64,000 bases of DNA from Methylococcus capsulatus (GCF_036864975.1 NZ_CP104311.1:1962001-2026000); one strand, 5' to 3'. Positions 7,411-16,001 are shown, counted from the stretch's first letter. A program made the numbers and translations. Notes: generated from the letters alone by a model not told the origin.

Positions 7411-7828
7411 GCCGCGGGGCCTGCGCAACAACAATCCCGGCAATCTCGTCTACAACCCGCGCAATGCTTGGGAGGGCCAGATCGGCCACGACGAACGGTT
7501 TGTCCGGTTCGAGCAAATGGAGAACGGGGTGCGGGCGCTGGGGGTGACGCTGCTCAACTACCAGAGGAAGCACAAGCTCCACACCGTCAGCCAGATCATC
7601 ACCCGTTGGGCGCCGCCCAATGAGAACGACACCGCCACCTATGTCCGACGGGTCGCGCAAGCGCTCGACGTGGACGCGGATCACACGATCAACCTGTTCG
7701 ACCGGAAGACGCTCACCCTGCTGATCTGGGCCGTCTGTACCCACGAGAACGGCGCGATGGCGTGCGAGCGCTGGCTCAAGCATGAGGATGTGGAAGCGGG
7801 GGTGGACCGTGTGCCTGGGGTGCGTTAA
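7403..7828 (+). CDS. structural protein P5-like, putative endolysin/muramidase
   Basis: A 141-residue protein from ATG 7403. The opening RGLRNNNPGNLVYNPRNAWE, the middle FVRFEQMENGVRALGVTLLNYQ and INRWAPP-like ITRWAPPNENDTATYVRRVA define a family often annotated as virion or structural protein P5 in Mu-like and Pseudomonas phages. Members have a lysozyme-like fold by analogy. Lying between a holin candidate and a lipoprotein, it is most likely the cell-wall hydrolase of the phage. No signal peptide is seen, so it would need the holin. Confidence 0.7.
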   Translation: MVKPRGLRNNNPGNLVYNPRNAWEGQIGHDERFVRFEQMENGVRALGVTLLNYQRKHKLHTVSQIITRWAPPNENDTATYVRRVAQALDVDADHTINLFDRKTLTLLIWAVCTHENGAMACERWLKHEDVEAGVDRVPGVR

Positions 7829-8135
7829 CGGATTCCCGCCCGCGGCGATTCTGGCGCTGTCGCTAACGCTGGCGGGATGTGTACAGGTCGGGCCGAAGGC
7901 ACTGTTTCCGGAGCGCGGCGGAGCCGCTCCCACAGAACCGGTAGCTCTTTCCCCGGCGGGAGCGGCTGCGCCGCGAAATACCTGTGCTCTGCCAGAGCTG
8001 CCGCCGCTGGCCTCGACCGTCTTCATCGCCATCGCCCCCGGCCGGCCGCCCCAGGCCGATGCGGGCGGCAAGGTGCTGCTATTCGGCTATGCCCGCGCCC
8101 GCGAGGCGATCCGGGTGTGTCGGGAGGGCCGGTAG
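7782..8135 (+). CDS. Rz1-like phage lipoprotein with embedded REP peptide
   Basis: Up to 117 residues from ATG 7782; a start at GTG 7809 is equally possible. A hydrophobic stretch ends in a lipobox LTLAGC, so the mature cysteine would be lipidated. The gene starts inside the 3' end of the hydrolase gene in another frame, the typical nested arrangement of Rz1 spanins. After the lipobox, two REP arms (7914-7933 and 7957-7976) are translated as ERGGAAPTEP and PAGAAAPRNT, lengthening a Pro/Ala-rich linker. The C-terminal LPPLASTVFIAIAPGRPPQADAGG lacks known motifs. A matching Rz is not evident. Confidence 0.6.
   Translation: MRMWKRGWTVCLGCVNGFPPAAILALSLTLAGCVQVGPKALFPERGGAAPTEPVALSPAGAAAPRNTCALPELPPLASTVFIAIAPGRPPQADAGGKVLLFGYARAREAIRVCREGR
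7914..7976. repeat. REP palindrome inside the lipoprotein gene
   Basis: Arms at 7914-7933 and 7957-7976 match the unit at 2948-2997 in inverted orientation, with a 23-base spacer. Confidence 0.8.
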
Positions 8136-8138
8136 GTG

Positions 8139-8196
8139 CGATTAGCGCAGCGTAATCGCACGCAGCGGATTTCCTCCGATTACGCTGCGCTAATCG
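8139..8196. repeat. 20-base perfect inverted repeat, different family
   Basis: Arm 8139-8158 (CGATTAGCGCAGCGTAATCG) and its exact reverse complement at 8177-8196 flank an 18-base loop. It fills much of the 217-base gap between the lipoprotein and the TraR-like gene. The sequence is unrelated to the GGAGCGGC repeat. It may be another dispersed repeat or a strong terminator-like hairpin; no T-run follows. Confidence 0.85.
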
Positions 8197-8352
8197 GAGC
8201 TACCTTGCTGGCGGAACTCGCATTGCCCGGATGCGGCTGCTTGGCTTGTTCGCCGACCGGCTACATGACGTTCCCTGGCGCATCGGGATTTGTTCCTGGC
8301 GAACAGCCGACGGAATTCGGGGCCGGCCTGTCGTGTGAAATCGGAGATCAGG

Positions 8353-8607
8353 ATGGACGCCGCTGACATTGCGGAAGATCGTATCGAGCAAGAGCTCGAG
8401 CTGAACCGGCGCGCTGCGCTGGACATGATGAAGCCGGACATGCCGCAGGTCGTGGTTGCCGGCGAAGACGGTGCGCCGACGATCATTTGCTATGACTGCG
8501 AGGCGCCGATTCCACAGGGTCGGCTCGATGCCTATCCGACGGCGATTCGCTGTATGGACTGCCAGGTTGAGCACGAGCGCTATTTGGCAGCGGAGGCGCG
8601 GCGATGA
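8353..8607 (+). CDS. TraR/DksA-type C4 zinc-finger protein
   Basis: An 84-residue protein from ATG 8353. The C-terminal half has paired cysteines in CYDCEAPIPQGRLDAYPTAI and RCMDCQ, the four-cysteine finger of the TraR/DksA family. The N-terminal helix (DIAEDRIEQELELNRRAALD) fits the coiled part. Short phage members bind RNA polymerase in the secondary channel and alter promoter choice. They are standard in Mu-like phages at this position, between lysis and DUF2730. Confidence 0.85.
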   Translation: MDAADIAEDRIEQELELNRRAALDMMKPDMPQVVVAGEDGAPTIICYDCEAPIPQGRLDAYPTAIRCMDCQVEHERYLAAEARR

Positions 8608-9002
8608 CAGTTTCGTTCGACTTCAACTTCTGGACCGTCTTGATGTTCATGATGAACTTCGGCGTCGTGGCCTGGGTTCAGGTCAGCAATCGCAGCAAGG
8701 CGGCTACCGACGAGCTCAAGGCGGTGCAAAAGAGTGCGTCCAGCGAAACCAAAACGCTGGAGGAAAAAGCCATGCACCGGTTGGGGCAGCACTCCGAGCG
8801 CATTTCTGCGCTGGAAATGGCGGCCGAGAACGCTATCAAACATGACGACCTGGCAGCAGTACACCGGCGCGTGGATGGCCTGATGACGCAGCTCAGTCGC
8901 ATGGAGGGTCAGGTTGGGCAAATGGCTGGCCAGGTCACTCAAGTGCTGACCAATTTGGACCGGCTCACAGGATTGATGATGCACCAAGGGAGCAAGTTAT
9001 GA
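8604..9002 (+). CDS. DUF2730 family Mu-like protein
   Basis: A 132-residue protein, ATG overlapping the previous TGA. Residues 7-27 form one membrane helix (FNFWTVLMFMMNFGVVAWVQV), followed by a long coiled coil to the C-terminus with heptads such as RMEGQVGQMAGQVTQVLTNLDRL. This matches DUF2730 of Mu-like phages, which stands between TraR and the terminase genes. The function is unknown; a spanin-like or membrane-tether role is only a guess. Confidence 0.8.
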   Translation: MTVSFDFNFWTVLMFMMNFGVVAWVQVSNRSKAATDELKAVQKSASSETKTLEEKAMHRLGQHSERISALEMAAENAIKHDDLAAVHRRVDGLMTQLSRMEGQVGQMAGQVTQVLTNLDRLTGLMMHQGSKL

Positions 9003-9289
9003 ATCGCGAGGACGTGCGTTTCCATATCCTGAAGATTCTACGGGAGCAGCCCAACTACACCACCAATCAAGAGGTGCTACTCGCCGCCTTGCGTAACGCT
9101 GGCCATGCCATGAACCGCGACCAGCTCAAGATCGAGCTGGCCTGGCTGAGTGCCAATGCCGATGCTGTACTCGATACCGCGTGCCAGGGCGTACATATCG
9201 CCACGTTGACGATGGAGGGCCTGGAAGCGCTGGAAGGTACACGGGCGATTCCCGGCATTCGGCGGCCGTTGCCGGGCGAGACGGGCTGA
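8999..9289 (+). CDS. winged-helix Mu-like phage protein
   Basis: A 96-residue protein from ATG 8999, overlapping DUF2730 by 4 bases. The N-terminal two thirds read as a winged helix (FHILKILREQPNYTTNQEVLLAALRNAGHAM). The remainder, TLTMEGLEALEGTRAIPGIRRPLPG, is conserved in a small protein family of Mu-like phages placed just before gp27. It may be a DNA-binding helper for packaging; this is inferred from position only. Confidence 0.7.
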   Translation: MNREDVRFHILKILREQPNYTTNQEVLLAALRNAGHAMNRDQLKIELAWLSANADAVLDTACQGVHIATLTMEGLEALEGTRAIPGIRRPLPGETG

Positions 9290-9855
9290 TGCCGCGCGTC
9301 AAAGCGGTCAATAAGCTGCCACGTGAAATCCGTGAGGAGCTCAACGCACGACTGGTGGAGTCCGGTTTCGGTGGCTACGCCGGGCTGTCAGAGTGGTTGG
9401 CGTCGCAAGGCTACAGCATCGGTACATCCGCACTGCACCGGCACGGCGCCGATTTCAAGGAGGAATACGAGAACGAGATGGCCGAGCGACGAGTCATCCT
9501 GGATACGATCAAAGCCGCAAAATCCGTGGCGGCCGACGACGACGGGTCGATTCAAGACGCCACGAACGATGCTGTCGCCGCAGAAAATCTCCGGTTCCTT
9601 TATCGATTGCGAAAGCTGAGAGATGACATGGCGCCGGAGGACTACGGCAAGCTCTTGTCGCTGATAAATAGGGCCAATGCGGATCAGGCACGCTCAACCA
9701 TTGCCATGAAGAAGTGGCGGTCGTCTCTAAGAAAGGAGCTGGAGTCGAAAATCGCTGGACTTGAAGCGGAGGCGGCCGGCACTGTGCCGGGCGCTCGAAA
9801 GCTCGATGCCGAGACCCTGCGGATCATCCGGCAGGAGGTCTACGGGCTGGTATGA
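9289..9855 (+). CDS. small terminase subunit-like (Mu gp27, DUF3486)
   Basis: A 188-residue protein from ATG 9289, one base overlapping the previous stop. It begins MPRVKAVNKLPREIREELNARL and carries the helical SEWLASQGYSIGTSALHRHG block of DUF3486. The C-terminal half is a coiled region (EELESK-like KELESKIAGLEAEA). Mu gp27 is the DNA-recognition (small) terminase partner of gp28. The next gene overlaps by 4 bases, consistent with co-translation. Confidence 0.87.
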   Translation: MPRVKAVNKLPREIREELNARLVESGFGGYAGLSEWLASQGYSIGTSALHRHGADFKEEYENEMAERRVILDTIKAAKSVAADDDGSIQDATNDAVAAENLRFLYRLRKLRDDMAPEDYGKLLSLINRANADQARSTIAMKKWRSSLRKELESKIAGLEAEAAGTVPGARKLDAETLRIIRQEVYGLV

Positions 9856-11264
9856 CATCAGTCACCCTCTACCCCTACCAGCAGCGCTGGCTGAAAGATC
9901 GTTCCCGGTTCAAGCTGGGCCGCTTCGCCAGGCAAACCGGCAAGACCTTCACTACCACGTTAGAAGTGGTCGATGATGTGTTAGAGGCGACCGCAGCCGG
10001 CAAACGTTCGCCGTGGGTCATATTGTCCCGCGGCGAACGCCAAGCGCGCGAGGCGATGGAGGAAGGCGTATTCCGTCACCTCGAATCCTACATGACGTCT
10101 GCCAATGCTCTCCTTAATCCGAAGAGCGTCGGCAAAGAAGAAGTCGAGTGGTACGACGCCGACTCGGGCATCAAACGCAAAGCGCTGCAAGTCGTGTTCA
10201 CCGATCGCGGGAAGATCGTCAACAAGATCACCGCGCTGCCAGCCAACCCGGACACCGCACGCGGCTTCTCGGCCAACGTCTTTCTCGACGAGTTCGCCTT
10301 TCACCAGGATTCCCGCAAGATATGGACGGCGCTGTTTCCGGTTATCTCCGCCGGATTCAAGCTGCGCGTGACCAGCACGCCGAACGGCAAAGGCAACAAG
10401 TTCTACGACCTGTCGACCGCCGAGGACTCGGCCTGGTCGCGCCACGTGGTCGACATCTACCAGGCCGTCGCGGATGGCCTGCCCCGCGACATTGAGGAGA
10501 TGCGGGCGGCGCTGAACGACGAGGACGCCTGGGCGCAGGAATTCGAGCTGCAATGGCTGGACGAAGCGTCCGCCTGGCTGTCATTCGAACTGATCAATTC
10601 GGTCGAGCACGACCACGCCGGCATCCCCGAGCACTATGCCGGCGGCCCTTGTTTTCTCGGCGTCGACATCGCGGCGCGCAACGACCTGTTCGTGATTTGG
10701 GTATTGGAGGCCGTAGGCGATGTGTATTGGACACGTGAGATTCTAGCCAGGCGACGTATTTCATTTGCTGAGCAGGACGCGCTGCTGGCTGATGCGTTCA
10801 ATCGCTACCGGGTCATACGCTGCTGCATGGACCAGACGGGGATGGGCGAGAAGCCTGTCGAAGATGCACAGCGCCGCTTCGGCACCAGCCGCGTTGAGGG
10901 CGTTCTATTCACCGGCCCCAACAAACTGGCGCTGGCAACCACGGGGAAGGAGGCATTCGAAGACCGCCGGGTCCGGATCCCGGAAGGGAACCAGGAGCTC
11001 CGCAACGATCTGCACAAGCTGAAGAAGGAGACCTCCGCCACCGGCGCCCCGCGATTCGTCGCCGACTCGGACAGCGCCGGCCACGCCGATCGCGCCTGGG
11101 CTTGTTTCCTGGCACTCAATGCCGCCAGTTCGCCCGTCGCACCGATCGACTTCCAATCCATCGGCGGCCGTCGTGCCGTGATCGACGCCGGTGAAAACGA
11201 GCTGGCCCTCACCGACCGCGGCTTCGGCACCGTGTCCGGGCTGAACGACTTCGAGGGGTATTGA
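9852..11264 (+). CDS. large terminase subunit (Mu gp28)
   Basis: A 470-residue protein from ATG 9852. The N-terminal packaging ATPase has a Walker A-type loop RFARQTGKTF near residues 25-34 and a Walker B NVFLDEFAF near 140-148. The coupling SNTPNGKGN-like motif reads TSTPNGKGNKFYDL. The C-terminal RNase H-like nuclease has FLGVDIAARNDLF, the acidic RVIRCCMDQTGMG and further acidic residues near DSDSAGHADRAW. The enzyme would pump DNA into proheads and cut it. All key motifs look intact although later capsid genes are missing. Confidence 0.92.
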   Translation: MTSVTLYPYQQRWLKDRSRFKLGRFARQTGKTFTTTLEVVDDVLEATAAGKRSPWVILSRGERQAREAMEEGVFRHLESYMTSANALLNPKSVGKEEVEWYDADSGIKRKALQVVFTDRGKIVNKITALPANPDTARGFSANVFLDEFAFHQDSRKIWTALFPVISAGFKLRVTSTPNGKGNKFYDLSTAEDSAWSRHVVDIYQAVADGLPRDIEEMRAALNDEDAWAQEFELQWLDEASAWLSFELINSVEHDHAGIPEHYAGGPCFLGVDIAARNDLFVIWVLEAVGDVYWTREILARRRISFAEQDALLADAFNRYRVIRCCMDQTGMGEKPVEDAQRRFGTSRVEGVLFTGPNKLALATTGKEAFEDRRVRIPEGNQELRNDLHKLKKETSATGAPRFVADSDSAGHADRAWACFLALNAASSPVAPIDFQSIGGRRAVIDAGENELALTDRGFGTVSGLNDFEGY

Positions 11265-11265
11265 G

Positions 11266-12921
11266 ATGGGATTCTGGGATTACATCGCTCGAGCTGCCGC
11301 ACCATTCGACTCCGCTCACGGCAGGCCCTTGCCACCCTTCGCCGAGCTGGCGGAGACCGCCGGCCCGGAATTCGACGAGATAGCGACCACCCACGACGGT
11401 CGCGACGTCACCCGCGGCTACATCCACCCGGACATGATCCTGCCGTCCTCGGACGAAATCCTGCAGGCCAAGGGCGGGGACCTGAAGGTCTACGCAGAGG
11501 TGCTGCGCGACGACCAGGTGCAAACCTCGTTCGGCCAGCGCCGCAGCGCCGTGACCTCCGCCGAATGGGACGTGGAACCCGGCGGCACCAAGCGGATCGA
11601 CAAGCAGGCTGCGGATTTCATCAAGGCCCAGCTCGAGCACATCGGCTGGGACCAGCGCACCGACAAGATGCTGTACGGGGTGTTCTACGGCTGGGCGGTG
11701 GCCGAGTGCCTGTGGGCGCGCGACGGCGCCCAGATCGTGCTGGATGCGGTGAAGGTGCGCGACCGGCGCCGGTTTGCCTTCGACGGGGATTTTCGCCTGC
11801 GGTTGCTGACCGGCAGCAACGCCCAGGGCGAGCTGATGCCCGAGCGCAAGTTCTGGGTGTTCGCCACCGGCGCCGACCACGACGACGAACCCTACGGCCT
11901 GGGACTGGGACACTGGCTGTATTGGCCAACCTTCTTCAAAAAGAACGACATCAAGTTCTGGCTGATCTTCCTGGAGAAGTTCGGTATGCCCACCGGCAAG
12001 GGAACCTATCAGCCCGGCGCCACCGATGCGGAAAAACGCAGGCTGCTGTCCGCGGTACGGGCGATCCAGCGCGACTCCGGGGTCATCATTCCCGAGGGCA
12101 TGCAGATCGAGCTGATCGAAGCCGCCCGCTCCGGCACCGCCGATTACACCGCGCTGTACGACCGCATGAACGCCGCGATCAGCAAGGTGGTGCTGGGCCA
12201 CACCGGCAGCACCGACGCCACGCCCGGCCGGCTGGGCGGTGAGAGCAATGCCGCCGACGTCCGCCGCGACCTGGTCAAAGCCGATGCGGATCTGATCTGC
12301 GAGTCGGCCAACCGGTCCTTCATTCGCTGGCTGGTCGACTGGAACTACCCCGGCGCGGCCTACCCGAAGGTCTGGCGCGACGTCGAAGAACCGGAAGACC
12401 TGAAGGCTCGCTCCGAACGCGACAAGAACGTGTTCGACATCGGCTACAAGCCGACCCTGAAAGAGGTCAAGGAGACCTACGGCGGGGAGTGGGAGGAAGT
12501 GAAGCCTGCGCCGCCGCCGGACAACGGCAGCTTGCCAATCCTTGATCGCGGCGGAGCCGCTCCCACAACACCCCCCCCTGATAAGGGGGGGCTGGGAGGG
12601 TTGGCAGCCTCTGTGGGAGCGGCTCCGCCGCGAAATAACAGCGCTGATCTGGCCGAAGCCGACCCGGCACCCGACGTGGTCGACCAATACGTCGAGCGCC
12701 TCGGACGAGAGGCCGAGCCGCTGATCGAAAAAGGGCTGCTCGATCCGATCCGCACGGCGCTCTACCAGGCGATTGCCGACGGCCAGACGCTGGCGGAATT
12801 CGGCGAGTCGCTACCGTCTCTATTCGCCGCGATGGACGCCCGCGACTTCGCGGAATTCATGGCGCAGGGGATGTTCGCGGCCCGAATGGCGGGGCAATTC
12901 GAAGTCCGCCAGGGGGAATGA
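11266..12921 (+). CDS. portal protein (Mu gp29, DUF935) with repeat-derived insert
   Basis: A 551-residue protein, ATG 2 bases after the terminase stop. The DUF935 portal core runs from about residue 45 (TRGYIHPDMILPSSDEILQ) to about 410, including LRDDQVQTSFGQRRSAV, GHTGSTDATPGRLGGE and SFIRWLVDWNYPGAAYPKV. The portal forms the DNA entry ring of the head. Residues of about 428-456 (RGGAAPTT...GAAPPRNN) are encoded by the 88-base repeat at 12546-12633 and sit in the linker before the C-terminal helical domain. The reading frame survives the insertion. Confidence 0.92.
   Translation: MGFWDYIARAAAPFDSAHGRPLPPFAELAETAGPEFDEIATTHDGRDVTRGYIHPDMILPSSDEILQAKGGDLKVYAEVLRDDQVQTSFGQRRSAVTSAEWDVEPGGTKRIDKQAADFIKAQLEHIGWDQRTDKMLYGVFYGWAVAECLWARDGAQIVLDAVKVRDRRRFAFDGDFRLRLLTGSNAQGELMPERKFWVFATGADHDDEPYGLGLGHWLYWPTFFKKNDIKFWLIFLEKFGMPTGKGTYQPGATDAEKRRLLSAVRAIQRDSGVIIPEGMQIELIEAARSGTADYTALYDRMNAAISKVVLGHTGSTDATPGRLGGESNAADVRRDLVKADADLICESANRSFIRWLVDWNYPGAAYPKVWRDVEEPEDLKARSERDKNVFDIGYKPTLKEVKETYGGEWEEVKPAPPPDNGSLPILDRGGAAPTTPPPDKGGLGGLAASVGAAPPRNNSADLAEADPAPDVVDQYVERLGREAEPLIEKGLLDPIRTALYQAIADGQTLAEFGESLPSLFAAMDARDFAEFMAQGMFAARMAGQFEVRQGE
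12546..12633. repeat. composite nested palindrome inside the portal gene
   Basis: The outer arms are a 21-base perfect inverted pair of the REP unit (12546-12566 and 12613-12633). Nested inside is a second palindrome of C7-8 CTGATAA G7 type followed by CTGGGAGGG (about 12570-12600), resembling another dispersed repeat class. The 88 bases are translated without a stop. Confidence 0.85.
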
Positions 12922-12963
12922 AATCGCCGTCGACCTTAATTGCAATTTTGAATGGAGTACCCC

Positions 12964-13266
12964 ATGCCTATCCTAGCAACCTCACCGTCAACGGTCGTAC
13001 ATCCGGAGATTCCCTACGACAAGTACTTGGTTGAGCTTACCCTCGCCCCTGTCGTCATCGCCAACAACATCGAGGGGGCGATGTCGCTCCGCTTGACTCC
13101 GTACCGCTACCTCCCGGATGGCACGCTAGACACCAACCCTGCCGGCATTCGGCAGGAGGGCGTTGGTGCCTGCTACGCACAGGCCGAGACCGATCCTGTG
13201 CTGGCTGCTGCTATGGCAGCGATCCTCCCAGCCATCCAAGCGTTTATCACCGCCCGAGGGTATTAA
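12964..13266 (+). CDS. hypothetical virion-associated protein
   Basis: A 100-residue protein. ATG 12964 is preferred because GGAG stands 6 bases upstream; an in-frame ATG at 12952 has no ribosome site. The sequence (PYDKYLVELTLAPVVIANNI, then MSLRLTPYRYLPDGTLDTNP) looks like a compact beta-rich phage protein. It may pair with the following large gene. It interrupts the usual Mu order portal-F. No family is recognised. Confidence 0.65.
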   Translation: MPILATSPSTVVHPEIPYDKYLVELTLAPVVIANNIEGAMSLRLTPYRYLPDGTLDTNPAGIRQEGVGACYAQAETDPVLAAAMAAILPAIQAFITARGY

Positions 13267-13269
13267 GCC

Positions 13270-14475
13270 GTGGCCATCATCCTCGCGGCACAGAACGGTA
13301 ATGCCAGCGCCCCCGCAACGTGGGCTGGTGGGGTCGTGCCTGGGCCGGGGGACGTCGCGGTTGCGAACGGCAAATCCATCGTTATCGACGTCGATTGGAC
13401 GCTGGCGGAGGTCCGGAACGATGCGACAGGCGGAGCGGTACAGGGCGGGCGATTCCAGCTACCCGGCAACCGGACACTAACGGCGAACATTTACGCTGGA
13501 TCGGAATTCCTGATCGAATACGGGTGCGTGCAATATACCGGCGTTGCCGGAGAGACTTCCTATATCGTCGGAGACTCGCACGGAGGGACGGGGACAAACA
13601 TCATGGGCATTACCCATCGCGTAGCGGGTGACCTGCACATCATCGGCGACGTTTACGGAGGTTCTGGTCAGTCATCCGTGGGGCTCTATGTTTACGGCAC
13701 GGGGAAGGCATGGGTGAAACGCGCCATTTCCGGAGCTGGGTTTGCAGCGACTGGGATCGGCGCTGTCGCTATTACAACTATCGCCTACTACGAAGAGGCC
13801 CTATCGGGGCCAGCGCCGTACTACTCTGTGGGTGTAAACACAAGCGGTGGGTGTCGAATGCTTAATGTGCCCCACCGAAAATTTGAAGTGGTGCTTGAGG
13901 ACGGCACGATAGAGGTATGCCGCCCAACAGCCTTAGTTGTCCCAGCGCAGGCCAACGTCCGTTCCGGCACAGTTTACGGCGACGCCGCCTACACCGGTTC
14001 ACTGGCTGTCCCGCCTCCGGCCCGAGTATCTGTTGGAGTTCCAACTGACGACACCGTCGGAACCGGGTATATCACAGCGGCAGACCTCGCATCCGACCCT
14101 ACGATCTCAGGGATCGCCTCCGAGGTACAGGCGATCAACGATCGAATTGTGTACAACGTACCGTCTGGCCCAGTGATATCCATCCCGGCTCCCTCCGGTC
14201 CCACCAAAACAGTCGCCTTGGCGTATTGCTACGATGTTCATGGTGCAGCGGTGGCGGGGGTCGAAGTCGTGATTCGGATGCGCGATGCCGTTGGATCAAA
14301 AGGTGCGTATTCCGCGCAAGTCATGAAAGCATTGAGCGATGCCAACGGTATTGCAACGCTGGAGATCCCGCGCAATCCGAAGGCGCGTTTCGACGTGCGA
14401 CGCGGTGCCGGCCCCTGGGTTGAGTTCTCCGGGGTGGACGCCGATTCGATCGAGCTGCCGGCTGTTATCGGCTGA
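13270..14475 (+). CDS. beta-rich virion decoration/fibre-like protein, extra to the Mu plan
   Basis: A 401-residue protein from GTG 13270, 3 bases after the preceding stop. Residues 1-60 (APATWAGGVVPGPGDVAVANG...VDWTLAEVRND) resemble the start of G8-like or phage fibre beta-helix proteins. Residues 60-215 are Gly/Thr-rich short strands typical of a parallel beta-helix. Residues from about 315 (TVALAYCYDVHGAAVAGVEVVIRM) look like an Ig-like or carboxypeptidase-regulatory domain. There is no signal peptide. It lies between portal and head protein F, where Mu has nothing, so it is probably an acquired structural or surface-binding gene. The function is inferred. Confidence 0.65.
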   Translation: MAIILAAQNGNASAPATWAGGVVPGPGDVAVANGKSIVIDVDWTLAEVRNDATGGAVQGGRFQLPGNRTLTANIYAGSEFLIEYGCVQYTGVAGETSYIVGDSHGGTGTNIMGITHRVAGDLHIIGDVYGGSGQSSVGLYVYGTGKAWVKRAISGAGFAATGIGAVAITTIAYYEEALSGPAPYYSVGVNTSGGCRMLNVPHRKFEVVLEDGTIEVCRPTALVVPAQANVRSGTVYGDAAYTGSLAVPPPARVSVGVPTDDTVGTGYITAADLASDPTISGIASEVQAINDRIVYNVPSGPVISIPAPSGPTKTVALAYCYDVHGAAVAGVEVVIRMRDAVGSKGAYSAQVMKALSDANGIATLEIPRNPKARFDVRRGAGPWVEFSGVDADSIELPAVIG

Positions 14476-16001
14476 TGTCCGGGCAATACGGTTCTCTCCC
14501 ATTCGACGAGGCGATCCGGTTCTTCCGCGGGAAAGACCTGGTCCCGACCGACCGCTGGGCGGATGTCTGGAAGGAAGAGCACGACGTCGGCTTCATGGTG
14601 GCCGGCGCCGCCAAGGCCGATCTGCTGGCCGACCTGCATGGAGCTGTGCTCAAGGGGGTGTCCAAGGGTACGACGCTGGCGGAATTCCGGAAGGATTTCG
14701 ATGCGATCGTGGCCCGCCATGGCTGGACGGGCTGGAAGGGTGAAGCGACAGCGGCCGGACGCGCGTGGCGCACCCGGCTGATCTACGACACCAACCTGCG
14801 CACCGCCTACCAGGCCGGACGCTGGGCGCAGGTGCAGGCGGGCAAGCAATGGCGGCCGTACCTCGAGTACAAGCACTCCGATCTATCCGCCCATCCGCGT
14901 CCGCTGCATGTGAGCTGGGACGGACTGGTCATGGCCGTCGACGACCCCTGGGTGCAAACCCATTGGCCGCCGAACGGCTGGGGCTGCAAGTGCCGGATGT
15001 TCGCGTTGGCCGAGCGGGATCTGCGACGGATGGGCAAGACCGGCCCGGATACGCCGCCGGACGATGGCAGCTACGACTGGACGGACAAGGTGACCGGCGA
15101 GGTGCACCGGGTGCCGAACGGCATCGATCCCGGCTGGGATTACGCGCCGGGCGCCTCGCGCACGGATCTGATGCGCAAGGAGATCGAGCGGAAGGTGGCG
15201 AAGCTGCCGGCGGGGATTGGGCGACAGTTGAAGGAAGAGGTGCTATCGCCCAGGATCACATCGAAGGATCTGGACGAATTGATCCGCCTCGGAAACCTGA
15301 AGACCGATGCGTTGATAGGCAAGGCGGGTACGGCATCCGAGGATTTCCGCGCCGCGCTCCGAGAAGTGCTGCAGACGGAGGTCGGAACCCAGACAGCTGC
15401 GGCCGTGACACCCTATGGGTCGAACGGGAGCAAAGCGAAACGCCTGCTGGAAGAGGCATCGCGCCAGTTTCCGGATAGTTGGACGCGTAAGGCCGATGCG
15501 TTCGGTAAGCTGTATGGGCGCTATTCCGAGGCCCGTGCCCTCCACATGACGCTGATAGGGGATTACCGAGGCCAGATGCTCGACCTGAAAAGACAGGGGT
15601 TCGGTGTGATGCCGGGAGACGTCAACGCTGGATATATCCGATGTCATGACCCATTCAGCGCGGTTCATGAACTGGCCCACCGTCTACAGTCGGCCATGCC
15701 GGAACTGGACGGTCTGTTTCAAGCGCTCCATCGTCGGCGCACCAACGGCGACCCGCTCCGACGGCTGAAGGACCTCAAACCCGATCTTGCCTACGGAAGA
15801 GACGAACGTGCCCGAGAGGATCACTATATTGATCCCTATTTCGGGAAGGAATACGATGGCCGTGGCGCTCTAGAAGTTTTGACCATGGCGTTTGAAACCG
15901 TGCTGGCGCCGCGCGACGCGGTTAGCTTTACTAGATTATTGGTTCGTGATCGAGAGTTGTTCAACTTGGTGATAGGGGTGCTCTTCCATTATGTTCCGTG
16001 A
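14475..16001 (+). CDS. head morphogenesis protein F (Mu gp30, MuF) fused to a zincin protease domain
   Basis: A 508-residue protein whose ATG overlaps the previous TGA. Residues 1 to about 225 are the MuF/SPP1 gp7 minor head domain, with FDEAIRFFRGK, RLIYDTNLRTAYQAGRW and the Cys-rich end PPNGWGCKCRMFAL. The next 280 residues are not part of normal F. They contain HELAH at residues 398-402, a zinc-protease HExxH, and a candidate third ligand Glu467 in GRGALEVLTMAFE after HYIDPYFGKEYDG. This is the layout of polymorphic-toxin domains attached to MuF proteins. A small gene overlaps the 3' end. Delivery with phage DNA and a toxic role are inference. Confidence 0.85.
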   Translation: MSGQYGSLPFDEAIRFFRGKDLVPTDRWADVWKEEHDVGFMVAGAAKADLLADLHGAVLKGVSKGTTLAEFRKDFDAIVARHGWTGWKGEATAAGRAWRTRLIYDTNLRTAYQAGRWAQVQAGKQWRPYLEYKHSDLSAHPRPLHVSWDGLVMAVDDPWVQTHWPPNGWGCKCRMFALAERDLRRMGKTGPDTPPDDGSYDWTDKVTGEVHRVPNGIDPGWDYAPGASRTDLMRKEIERKVAKLPAGIGRQLKEEVLSPRITSKDLDELIRLGNLKTDALIGKAGTASEDFRAALREVLQTEVGTQTAAAVTPYGSNGSKAKRLLEEASRQFPDSWTRKADAFGKLYGRYSEARALHMTLIGDYRGQMLDLKRQGFGVMPGDVNAGYIRCHDPFSAVHELAHRLQSAMPELDGLFQALHRRRTNGDPLRRLKDLKPDLAYGRDERAREDHYIDPYFGKEYDGRGALEVLTMAFETVLAPRDAVSFTRLLVRDRELFNLVIGVLFHYVP

